From: Chloroflexota bacterium | GTDB lineage: Bacteria; Chloroflexota; UBA6077 | Direction of reading: 5' to 3' | Length of the DNA stretch: 38,106 nt | Assembly: GCA_021845945.1 (NCBI GenBank) | Contig: JAJZRD010000012.1 | Location: forward strand, 1 to 38,106 | In this document: piece by piece, positions 8,248 through 15,413 of the stretch | Layout: every line of letters begins with the position of its first letter | How positions within the stretch are numbered: the first letter of the stretch is position 1 | Position numbers and translations under genes: made by a program | Notes under the pieces: generated by a model | What the model saw: the letters and a program-made list of their open reading frames with translations, nothing else | Told to the model about the DNA's origin: nothing | The model's database searches: none

Positions 8248-10145
8248 CCCGCAATCCCTCCCAGCATATGGATCGACGGCCGGCCGCTGAGCTCGGGAAA
8301 GGCGACCGCGACTTGTCGCGCGATCCCCTCGACGTCGAGGCTAAACAGTCGCAGCAGCAGATCTCGGGGGCCGTGCTCGACGAACTGATCCGGCAGCCCG
8401 AGGCTCTCCACCCTGACGTCCCTCAGGCCGGCTCGCTCCACCAGCTGCAGGACGGAGCTCCCGAACCCTCCCGCGAGGACCCCCTCCTCCAGCGTCACAA
8501 CCCTGCGGGTTCGGCGGGCCAACTCCAGGATCAACTCGGCATCCAGCGGCTTGGCAAAGCGGGCGTTGGCGACGGCGCACTCGATCCCCTGCTCCGCCAG
8601 GAGATCCGCCGTCGACAGGGCGGTGGAGACCATGGACCCCAGCGCGAGCAGGGCAACGTCCCTCCCCTCCCTGAGGATCTCTCCCTGGCCGATCGGTATC
8701 CGCTGCAGAGCGTGCTGCAGGGGCGCACCGGGACCACGACCTCGCGGGTAGCGGATCGCCATGGGGCGCCCCGCGTTGACGGCGGTAAAGAGCAGGTTCT
8801 GAAGCTCGTTCTCGTCCTTGGGGGCGGCCACGACCATGTTGGGAACGTTGGACAGGAAGGAGACGTCGAAGACCCCGTTGTGGGTCTTTCCGTCGTCGCC
8901 CACGATGCCGGCCCGGTCGAGGGCGAACACCACGGGATAATTGCGGATGCAGACGTCGTGGATGACCTGGTCGTATGCCCGCTGCAGGAAGGTGGAGTAC
9001 AGGGCCACCACAGGCACGACCCCCTGCGTCGCGAGACCCGCCGCCATGGTCACGGCGTGCTCCTCGCAGATGCCGACGTCGAAGACGCGGTGAGGGAACT
9101 TGGCTGCCGGCAGCGTGAGGCCCGTGCCATCGATCATGGCAGCGGTGATGGCCACGACCCGGTTGTCCTCACGCATGAGACGGTAGGTAGTGCGACCGAA
9201 GACCTCGCTGTAGGTGGGCGTCGAGCTGCCCTTGCCCCCCTTGGGGGAGACCCCGTGGAACTTGATGGCGTCGGCCTCGGCCGGCGGGTACCCCTTCCCT
9301 TTCCTGGTCAGCACGTGGATGAGGGTCGGCCCCGGCTCGTGGTCCCGAGCCCGGAGAAGGGCGGCCTCCACTTCCCGGATGTCGTGCCCGTTCACCGGAC
9401 CCAGGTAGGTGAAGCCCAGCTCCTCCCAGAGGGAGCTGGGGATCAGCGCCCTCTTCAGCCGGCCCTTCAGCCGCTTGCTGACCGCCCAGGCCATATCCCC
9501 CATCGGCAGGAGCGTAACCGCCTTCTTGGTCTCGTCCTTGGCCATCTCGTAGCGCGCATCGAGCCGCACCGCATTCAGGAACCGGGAGAGGGCCCCGACG
9601 CTGGGGGAGATGGACATCCCGTTGTCGTTGAGAATCACGATCAGCCTGGTGCCCAGATGGCCCGCGTGGTTGAGAGCCTCGAAGGTCATGCCGCCACCGA
9701 AAGAGCCGTCGCCGATTACGGCCACGACGTGGTAACTCTCTCCCGCCAGGTCTCGAGCTACGGCGATCCCCAGGGCAGCCGACAGGGCCGTGCAGGCGTG
9801 GCCGGCCCCAAAGGCGTCGTGGGGACTCTCCGATGGATCTGTAAACCCGGACAGCCCGCCGTATTGCCGGATGGTGGCAAACCGCTCCCTGCGACCGGTG
9901 AGAAGTTTGTGGACGTAGCACTGGTGGCTCACATCCCACACGATCTTGTCCCGAGGGGTCTGGCAAACCCGATGCAGGGCTATGGTTAGCTCCACGACGC
10001 CCAGGTTGGAGGCCAGGTGGCCCCCGTTCTGGGGAACCCGGTCGATCAGCTCAGCCCGGATCTCCGCCGCCAGTTGCTCCAACTGGTGATGGGTCAGCCC
10101 CCTCAACTGCACAGGATTCTCGATTCTCTGCAGGATCGACGGCAT
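8244..10145 (-). CDS. dxs: 1-deoxy-D-xylulose-5-phosphate synthase
   Basis: This 633-residue thiamine diphosphate enzyme condenses pyruvate and glyceraldehyde 3-phosphate, the first step of the MEP isoprenoid pathway. Visible motifs are GHLASNLGVVELT (42-54, with the active-site His), WDVSHQCYVHKLLTGR, GAGHA (113-117), and the ThDP site GDG (145-147) with NDN (173-175). EEHAVTMAAGLA and ALDRAGIVGDDGKTHNG lie in the second domain. The length is normal. The ATG at 10145 follows GCGGAG. It is the first gene of the hopanoid operon, so precursor supply and hopanoid assembly are probably expressed together. A 12-base palindrome lies immediately upstream of the ribosome binding site. Confidence 0.96.
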   Translation of the reverse strand: MPSILQRIENPVQLRGLTHHQLEQLAAEIRAELIDRVPQNGGHLASNLGVVELTIALHRVCQTPRDKIVWDVSHQCYVHKLLTGRRERFATIRQYGGLSGFTDPSESPHDAFGAGHACTALSAALGIAVARDLAGESYHVVAVIGDGSFGGGMTFEALNHAGHLGTRLIVILNDNGMSISPSVGALSRFLNAVRLDARYEMAKDETKKAVTLLPMGDMAWAVSKRLKGRLKRALIPSSLWEELGFTYLGPVNGHDIREVEAALLRARDHEPGPTLIHVLTRKGKGYPPAEADAIKFHGVSPKGGKGSSTPTYSEVFGRTTYRLMREDNRVVAITAAMIDGTGLTLPAAKFPHRVFDVGICEEHAVTMAAGLATQGVVPVVALYSTFLQRAYDQVIHDVCIRNYPVVFALDRAGIVGDDGKTHNGVFDVSFLSNVPNMVVAAPKDENELQNLLFTAVNAGRPMAIRYPRGRGPGAPLQHALQRIPIGQGEILREGRDVALLALGSMVSTALSTADLLAEQGIECAVANARFAKPLDAELILELARRTRRVVTLEEGVLAGGFGSSVLQLVERAGLRDVRVESLGLPDQFVEHGPRDLLLRLFSLDVEGIARQVAVAFPELSGRPSIHMLGGIAG

Positions 10146-10157
10146 CGAACGCTCCGC

Positions 10158-10169
10158 TCACAATTGTGA
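10158..10169. promoter_or_regulatory. Perfect palindrome TCACAATTGTGA upstream of dxs
   Basis: This perfect 12-base palindrome starts 13 bases upstream of the dxs ATG and touches the presumed ribosome binding site. It could be an operator for a dimeric repressor or part of a translation-controlling hairpin. The half-sites face the opposite way from those of a CRP site, so CRP is not a match. Function is inferred only from symmetry and position. Confidence 0.35.
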
Positions 10170-10207
10170 TAGGCCTTCGAGTTCCAGGGATAGGACAGGG
10201 CGCGCCG

Positions 10208-10244
10208 CCTGCGACGGACAGACAGGCGCGGAGTACGTCGCAGG
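10208..10244. repeat. Inverted repeat in the dxs leader region
   Basis: A perfect 9-base stem, CCTGCGACG (10208-10216) and CGTCGCAGG (10236-10244), encloses a 19-base loop that itself contains CAGGCGCG, complementary to sequence just outside the stem. If the hopanoid transcript starts upstream of it, the leader RNA could fold into alternative hairpins. It may also be a DNA dyad. No known riboswitch was recognised. Confidence 0.3.
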
Positions 10245-10611
10245 CACCACCGGGAGCCTGCCGCTTTAACCAGAATTTTGCAGAAGGAATGCCAACGGAT
10301 ATCCTGGTTTTGGAGCTTCTACCGCATTTTACATGCCAAATCCGGGTGGTCCCCGGCCTGGGTAGACTCGCGGCCCTTGGTCCAACTTTTGCATGGAACA
10401 AGGTAGAGGTAGTCCCTGGAACTGGGCGGTGCGAGCTCAACCGTTTGCCGTTCAACGATCACCTTCCAGCCATCGGCAGCCACCCCGCAGTTGAGACCCG
10501 GCCATTCGGGGTCGGAGCGCTGCCGGAGGGGGGGAGCGGGTTGACGATCGGCGAGAGAAACGGACCCGACCCCCAGGGGTAAGTACCGAAGCTTTACGGG
10601 GGTAACTTTGC

Positions 10612-11922
10612 ATGGTGGACTCACGACCGGCGGCGGGCTATGGATCGACGGAGCTATCGCTACGGGGGCTATCCGGAAGGATACTCGGGTACCTCCTCCA
10701 CGTGGGCTGCTGGGTTCTTGGTTACGAGATCAAGACCCGAGGGCGAGAGAGCTACACCCGGTCACCCTCGACCCTGGTGGTGTACAACCATCGCCGGGAT
10801 GCGGATACGCCCATCATCGGGAACGTTCTGTTCGGCCGCCACCCCCTTCTGTCGCAATCCCCAAGGCCCACCTTCATCGCCAGAGAAGATCTGTTTCGTC
10901 CTCATTTCCTGTCGAACTATCTGGAAAACTGGCCATCGCCGCTCCGCACCCTGATCTCCCCCCTGGGCCTCCGGCCCTTCCTGTGGGCACTGCAGGCCTA
11001 TCCCATGAGGAGGATTCAGGAGCGAACCCTGGGGGAGGTGCTGGAGGACGTTCTTCGCCTCTTCGGAGACCTTCCCATCGACCAGGTGCTGAAGGCGGAG
11101 TGGGTAGATCAGTTCAGCCTTTTGGAGCCCGCGGGGGAGCCCTCCCTCACCGTACGGAGGGCCATGGGCGAGCGGTTCCGGCCTCTGCTGCGCCAGGGCT
11201 ACGGCCTGACGAAGCTGACGCGAAACCGGTTCCGGGCCATCAAGCCTCACGAGCGGGCGGTTATCGACGCCCACCTGCAGCTGTTCGTCAAGCTGCTGGA
11301 GCAGGGGGAATCCCTCCAACTGGCCCCTGAGGGCGCCGTGTCGAAGGATGGTGGTTTTGCCCGCATACGGGCCGGCCTCCACGTGCTGCTGAACCGCCCC
11401 AGGACCCTGGTTCGGGTGCTGCCGGTGGGGATCACCTACGACTTCATGACCTGTGGCCGCTCCACTGTGTTCGTGAACATCGGGCAGGAGATGACAGACC
11501 TGCGGGGACTGAAGCCCAGCGAGGCCTCTTCCCGGGTTGCCAAGGCGATTTGGGCCCAGTCGACCATCACGGCGAGCCAGCTGGCCAGCCAGATGCTCTC
11601 GACCATCCGCAACCGCGGAGGCTACACCGTGAGGGAAGGAGAGCTACTCCAGTACGTGGCCGGGGAGGCGGAGCGGTGGGCCGAGGACGGTCTCTACGTG
11701 GATCCTCGCCTGCTGCTGAGAGAGGAGCGGAAGAAGCGGATGGCGGAGTACATCGAGCATTGCGTGGGCTCCGGCGAGCTGATCCCGCGCACCATGGGAC
11801 GGTACAGTCTACGCTCATCCAATGGTGAGCCGGACCCTGCCTGGTGGGGGGACCCCCGTGGCCAGATCAACTACATCAACAACGAGTTCACCACCCTGAC
11901 TCGGATGGTGCGCAGCACCTGA
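10612..11922 (+). CDS. PlsC-like glycerolipid acyltransferase
   Basis: This 436-residue protein has the PlsC/LPLAT acyltransferase motifs. The catalytic HX4D is H60-D65 (VVYNHRRDADTP), FIAREDL is the second block, PEGAVSKDGG is block III (glycerol phosphate binding), and VLPVGITYD is block IV. It would transfer an acyl chain to a lysophosphatidate-like acceptor at the membrane. A hydrophobic stretch near residues 20-40 could anchor it. It is longer than the usual 240-260 residues; a C-terminal region of about 130 residues with charged helices (LREERKKRMAEYIEH) is additional. The ATG at 10612 follows a G-rich stretch (GGGGG). It is transcribed divergently from the hopanoid operon and may share regulation with it, since both act on membrane lipids. 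Confidence 0.78.
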   Translation: MVDSRPAAGYGSTELSLRGLSGRILGYLLHVGCWVLGYEIKTRGRESYTRSPSTLVVYNHRRDADTPIIGNVLFGRHPLLSQSPRPTFIAREDLFRPHFLSNYLENWPSPLRTLISPLGLRPFLWALQAYPMRRIQERTLGEVLEDVLRLFGDLPIDQVLKAEWVDQFSLLEPAGEPSLTVRRAMGERFRPLLRQGYGLTKLTRNRFRAIKPHERAVIDAHLQLFVKLLEQGESLQLAPEGAVSKDGGFARIRAGLHVLLNRPRTLVRVLPVGITYDFMTCGRSTVFVNIGQEMTDLRGLKPSEASSRVAKAIWAQSTITASQLASQMLSTIRNRGGYTVREGELLQYVAGEAERWAEDGLYVDPRLLLREERKKRMAEYIEHCVGSGELIPRTMGRYSLRSSNGEPDPAWWGDPRGQINYINNEFTTLTRMVRST

Positions 11923-11941
11923 GCCAACGGGACAACCGCCT

Positions 11942-11984
11942 GTAGTAACGACTCTAGTCGTTCGTCCCTCCGCCGCGTGCGGCG
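11942..11984. terminator. Hairpins between converging genes, with repeat copy 2
   Basis: The first hairpin is AACGACT-CT-AGTCGTT (11947-11962), a 7-bp stem. The second is CGCCGC-GT-GCGGCG (11971-11984). They lie between the ends of the acyltransferase gene and the reductase gene and could terminate transcription from both sides, although no long U-tract is present. The first is a relative of the hairpin at 818-838. Confidence 0.45.
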
Positions 11985-11987
11985 CCT

Positions 11988-12893
11988 CTACTCCTGCATC
12001 TGGCGCTGCAACTCCTCCAGGGCCTGCTGAGCCGTCAGCACCGGCACCGAGGGAAAGTCGCGCTTGAACTTGTCCATGATCAGGCCCGCCCTCAAGGGTC
12101 GTGGTGCGGGCTGGCCCAACTCGGGGGTCTTGATCCGGTCGATCAGCGCCGGCTCCAACCCGAACAGCTTCGCCGCCATCACCGCGAAGGCGTGCCGGTC
12201 CAGGATGGTGTCGCCCACGGTGTTGTAGATCCCCTCACGATCGGAATCCAGGAGACCCACCAGCATCCGAGCCAGGTTGTCGGCCAGGGTTGGGGAGCCA
12301 ATCTGATCGTCCACCACCCGAATCCGCTCGCCCCGACTCAGCTTGTCCACCAGCCAGGCAACGAAGCTGGGCCGCACGTTGGGTGCGCGCCCGAAGAGGA
12401 CGGTGGTGCGACCGATCACCCAGTCGGAACAGCGCTCCCGAACGGCCTTCTCGCTCTCCAGCTTGGTGAGACCGTAATGGCTGATGGGACGGGGAAGGTC
12501 CTCCTCGGTATAGGGCCCGCTCTCTCCATCGAACACGTACTCGGTGGAGAGGTGAACCAGCCTGGCATCGATCTCCCGGCAGGCCGCGGCCACGTTCGCC
12601 GTCCCCTCCACGTTCACCCGCCGGGAGAGGTCTCGCTGCGTCTCGCAGGCATCGACGGCGGTGAAGGCGGCGGTGTGGATCACCGCCTCCGGCCGCAGGC
12701 GAGCCAGCAGGTTGCGAACCGCGGCCGCGTCGGTTATGTCCAGAGGGAAGTAGGGAAACGCACCCAGAAAGCGGTTTAGAGACTCCGGCTCGAGGGAGGC
12801 CGAGATCGGTTGCCGGCCCTCGGCCAGTAGCAGCTCAACGGTCTTCGTCCCCAGCAGGCCATTGCCGCCCGTGACCAACACCCTGTCGTACAC
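11988..12893 (-). CDS. RmlD-like dTDP-4-dehydrorhamnose reductase
   Basis: This 301-residue SDR-family sugar nucleotide reductase resembles RmlD/StrL. The Rossmann motif is G9xxG12xxG15 (VTGGNGLLG). HTAAFTAVDACE is the RmlD-type segment, STEYVFDG (116-123) holds the active-site Thr/Ser region, and the catalytic pair is Y140/K144 (HYGLTK). It would reduce a 4-keto sugar nucleotide, producing dTDP-rhamnose or a related sugar for surface polysaccharides. No rmlA, rmlB or rmlC is present in the window. The start is GTG 12893 behind GGGG. The gene is divergent from the polysaccharide operon and appears to share a promoter region with it, which supports a role in the same polymer. Confidence 0.82.
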   Translation of the reverse strand: MYDRVLVTGGNGLLGTKTVELLLAEGRQPISASLEPESLNRFLGAFPYFPLDITDAAAVRNLLARLRPEAVIHTAAFTAVDACETQRDLSRRVNVEGTANVAAACREIDARLVHLSTEYVFDGESGPYTEEDLPRPISHYGLTKLESEKAVRERCSDWVIGRTTVLFGRAPNVRPSFVAWLVDKLSRGERIRVVDDQIGSPTLADNLARMLVGLLDSDREGIYNTVGDTILDRHAFAVMAAKLFGLEPALIDRIKTPELGQPAPRPLRAGLIMDKFKRDFPSVPVLTAQQALEELQRQMQE

Positions 12894-12940
12894 AGCAAGA
12901 CCCCATCTCTATCTGTAGTCTGCACACCAACCTGAGGCCG

Positions 12941-12970
12941 ATGCTAAGGGAGGAGCGAGTCCCTTGTCAA
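12941..12970 (-). promoter_or_regulatory. Putative sigma70 promoter for the RmlD-like gene
   Basis: Read on the minus strand, a perfect -35 TTGACA (12970-12965) is followed after 18 bases by TAGCAT (12946-12941). It would start transcription near 12934, about 40 bases before the GTG. The -35 overlaps that of the opposite promoter: TTGTCAA (12964-12970) is itself a palindrome. Confidence 0.5.
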
Positions 12971-12991
12971 ACTACGGCCCTTTGCTATACT
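12964..12991 (+). promoter_or_regulatory. Putative sigma70 promoter for the polysaccharide operon
   Basis: The -35 is TTGTCA (12964-12969). After a 16-base spacer comes the extended -10, TGC-TATACT (TATACT at 12986-12991). Each hexamer matches consensus at five of six positions. Transcription would begin near 12998, leaving a short leader with GAGG before the ATG at 13024. This placement excludes the longer reading frame that begins at 12964. Confidence 0.65.
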
Positions 12992-13023
12992 GCCCGCGGT
13001 CTTCGTCGCGCGAGGTAGTCGTG

Positions 13024-14418
13024 ATGCTCTCCCCCAAAGAGACAATCGGGCCGCCGCCCACCCCTCTCCTGGTTCAGTCCAAGGCCGAGTGGGCAGGTAA
13101 CGCGGTGGCCCTGGCGGGCGCCGTCCTTCTGGTCGCAGCGCCTTCGACCGCCCTGTCCGCCCTGTCGCTGGCGCTGCTGGTGGCGGGCCTGGCCCTGCGG
13201 CCGGCCTTCGGCCTGGTGCTCCTGGGGGCAGCCCTTCCATTCTACCTGTACCCCAAGCGATTGGGCTCCATGTCCTTCTCGCTGCCCGAACTGATCCTCC
13301 TGAGCACCCTGCTCGGTGCCGCCATCTACGGGCTGATGAGGTGGGGAAGCGGGCATCGGCGGCCCGTGGCCGGGCTGGCGACGGCCCTGGATGGCCCTGC
13401 AGCCCTCTTCCTCGCCGCGGCGCTCCTCTCCCTGCTGGCCAGCGAGCTGCTGCGGGTGAGCCTCCGGGAGCTGCGCACCCTGGTGCTGGAGCCGGTGGCC
13501 GCCTACTACCTGGCCGTCTGGTTCCTCCGCTCGAAGAGAGATCTGCTGCAGGTGGTAGGGGCGCTGCTGTTGGGCGGCGCCCTGGTAGCCCTGTTCGGCC
13601 TGTATCAGTACATCTTCACCGACCAGGTGACCGCCGTCGAGGGGGTGCGCCGGATCCAGGGCTCCTACCTGTCGCCCAACCATCTCGGGCTGTACCTGGG
13701 CCGGCTCCTACCCATGGCCCTGGCGCTGACCCTCTTCCTGCCCGGAATGCGGATCGCCTCGGGTCTCCTGGCGGCGGTCCTGGCCGCGGCGCTGCTGCTC
13801 ACCTTCTCCGTAGGCTCCTGGCTGGCGACGGCCGTGGCCGTCCTTGCGGTGGTGCTGCTGTGGCGGTTCAAGATGGGGCTGCTGTTGGCCGGGTCCTACG
13901 CCGCGGTGCTTGCGGCCGGAGTGCCCCTCTTGAGTCTCGAGAGGATCTCCTCCCACCTCACGCTGACCCGCGGCACCAGCTTCATTCGAGTCCACCTGTG
14001 GGAGTCTTCCCTGCAGATGATCCGCGACCATCCCCTGCTGGGGGTCGGCATGGACAACTTCCTCTACTACTACCGGGGGGGCTACATGCTGCCCGAGGCG
14101 GCCGCGGAGCCCAACCTGTCCCATCCCCACAACCTGGTGCTGAACTTCTGGCTGCAGATTGGGATCCTGGGCGTGGCCGCGGTGGCGTGGCTGGCTGCGG
14201 CGCTGGGGCGGATCTGGCATCGCTGCTGGAGCAGCAGCCTCGATCCCCTGGAGCGTGCCCTTCTGGCCGGCGTCGCCGGCAGCGCCGTGGATCTGGTGGC
14301 CCACGGCATGGTGGACAACTCCTACTTCCTGGTGGACCTGGCCTTCCAATTCTGGCTCTGCGCCGCCGTCGTGGTGGTGCTCGACGGCGCGCTTTCTCCG
14401 TGCGGCCGAATCGAGTAA
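13024..14418 (+). CDS. O-antigen ligase / Wzy-like polytopic membrane protein (first copy)
   Basis: This 464-residue, very hydrophobic protein has about 10-12 predicted membrane spans. Toward the C-terminus it carries the O-antigen ligase/polymerase (Wzy_C) signature: LLGVGMDNFLYYY, a periplasmic loop, then SHPHNLVLNFWLQIGILGV with the conserved His region. Such proteins polymerise or ligate lipid-linked oligosaccharides outside the cytoplasmic membrane. The ATG at 13024 is chosen because GAGG lies 8 bases upstream and a good promoter ends at 12991. GTG 13021 is an alternative. It is the first gene of the operon, and a second member of the family lies two genes on. Ligase and polymerase cannot be told apart from sequence. 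Confidence 0.82.
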   Translation: MLSPKETIGPPPTPLLVQSKAEWAGNAVALAGAVLLVAAPSTALSALSLALLVAGLALRPAFGLVLLGAALPFYLYPKRLGSMSFSLPELILLSTLLGAAIYGLMRWGSGHRRPVAGLATALDGPAALFLAAALLSLLASELLRVSLRELRTLVLEPVAAYYLAVWFLRSKRDLLQVVGALLLGGALVALFGLYQYIFTDQVTAVEGVRRIQGSYLSPNHLGLYLGRLLPMALALTLFLPGMRIASGLLAAVLAAALLLTFSVGSWLATAVAVLAVVLLWRFKMGLLLAGSYAAVLAAGVPLLSLERISSHLTLTRGTSFIRVHLWESSLQMIRDHPLLGVGMDNFLYYYRGGYMLPEAAAEPNLSHPHNLVLNFWLQIGILGVAAVAWLAAALGRIWHRCWSSSLDPLERALLAGVAGSAVDLVAHGMVDNSYFLVDLAFQFWLCAAVVVVLDGALSPCGRIE

Positions 14419-14468
14419 ACTACCTGCTGCCTACCCAGTCCGGTCGAGGCCGCAGACGGAGGTTAAAT

Positions 14469-15413
14469 TTGCGTATTGTCGTCACCGGCGGCGCCGGCTT
14501 CATCGGGTCCCATCTCTGCGCTCGTCTGTTGAAGGATGGGCACCAGGTCATCGCCGTCGACAACCTGATCACGGGAAGCAGGCGCAACATCGCTCAGCTT
14601 CTGGGACACCCGGCCTTCTCTTTCCTGGAGCACGACGTGGTGCAACCGCTGGATCTCCCCACCGAGGCGATCTTCCACCTGGCCAGCCCGGCCAGCCCCA
14701 AGGGCTACATGGAGCATCCGGTGGAGACTGCCCTGGTCAACTCTCAGGGCACCTACCAGCTGCTGGAGATGGCGAGAAGGCAGCGCGCCCGTTTCCTGCT
14801 GGCCTCCACCTCCGAAGCCTACGGCGATCCCCAGGAACACCCCCAGGTGGAGGGCTACTGGGGACACGTGAACCCCGTCGGGCCTCGCGCCTGCTACGAT
14901 GAGAGCAAGCGCTTCGGCGAGGCCCTCACCGTGACCTTCGTCCGCGCCCACGACCTCGACGCCAGGATCATCCGCATCTTCAACACCTACGGCCCCCACT
15001 CCGATCCGGATGACGGCCGCATCGTGCCCAACTTCATAACCCAGGCTTTGGCGGGCGAGCCGATGACGGTGTACGGTGACGGCGCCCAGACCCGAAGCCT
15101 CTGCTACGTCGAGGACCTGGTGGAAGGGATCCTGGCAGTGATGTTCGCCGACGGGCTGCAGGGTGAGGTGACCAACCTGGGCAACCCGGAAGAGCACACG
15201 GTCCTGGAGTACGCCCACCTGATCCGCCGGCTGTGCCGATCCAACTCGTCTATCGAGTTCCGCCCTCTGCCGCAGGATGACCCCACCAAGCGATGCCCCG
15301 ACATCACCAAGGCCCGCACCCGGCTGGGATGGGAGCCCCGGGTAGGGCTGGAAGAAGGACTCCGACGCACCATCGAGTGGTTTGAATCTGCCGTGAAAGA
15401 GAAAGCCGGATGA
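14469..15413 (+). CDS. UDP-glucuronate decarboxylase-like SDR (UDP-xylose synthase type)
   Basis: This 314-residue protein closely follows the UXS subgroup of extended SDRs. It has GGAGFIG (7-13), [23 protein letters not shown] (70-77), STSEAYGDP (113-121) with the Thr-Ser-Glu of the active site, and CYDESKR with Y143/K147. It then has RIFNTYGP and [22 protein letters not shown] enzymes convert UDP-glucuronate to UDP-xylose with bound NAD. The start is TTG 14469, behind a perfect GGAGG six bases upstream. The frame is open much further upstream, but that part overlaps the preceding gene out of frame and is not protein-like. Its end overlaps the next start (ATGA). It probably provides UDP-xylose or a related pentose for the polysaccharide. 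Confidence 0.88.
   Translation: MRIVVTGGAGFIGSHLCARLLKDGHQVIAVDNLITGSRRNIAQLLGHPAFSFLEHDVVQPLDLPTEAIFHLASPASPKGYMEHPVETALVNSQGTYQLLEMARRQRARFLLASTSEAYGDPQEHPQVEGYWGHVNPVGPRACYDESKRFGEALTVTFVRAHDLDARIIRIFNTYGPHSDPDDGRIVPNFITQALAGEPMTVYGDGAQTRSLCYVEDLVEGILAVMFADGLQGEVTNLGNPEEHTVLEYAHLIRRLCRSNSSIEFRPLPQDDPTKRCPDITKARTRLGWEPRVGLEEGLRRTIEWFESAVKEKAG

Larger units (their letters stand above)
10146..10611. promoter_or_regulatory. Divergent intergenic region between dxs and an acyltransferase gene
   Basis: This 466-base region must hold the promoters for the hopanoid operon (minus) and for the acyltransferase gene (+). No convincing -35/-10 pair was found for either. It contains a 12-base palindrome and a long-stem inverted repeat near dxs (listed separately). 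A repeated motif resembling AACTTTTGCATGG occurs at about 10384 and again, lacking one T, at 10604, where it covers the acyltransferase ATG. No supported protein-coding or RNA gene is seen in it. Confidence 0.4.

Noticed and set aside
8076..9989. A 637-codon open frame opposite dxs
   Set aside because: It is a mirror of the dxs codon pattern; dxs is complete with all motifs on the other strand.
10158..10169. A CRP-like or lac-operator-like site
   Set aside because: The half-sites TCACA/TGTGA are in the reverse order of a CRP site, and the resemblance to a lac operator covers only one half.
12964..13023. An upstream start for the first ligase-like gene
   Set aside because: These bases form a strong promoter, so they would not be in the mRNA; ATG 13024 has a ribosome binding site.
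13341..14468. A very long open frame that runs through the first ligase-like gene into the UXS-like gene
   Set aside because: It is an alternative frame of the preceding gene in GC-rich DNA, has no protein-like features, and the real start (TTG 14469) has a perfect ribosome binding site.
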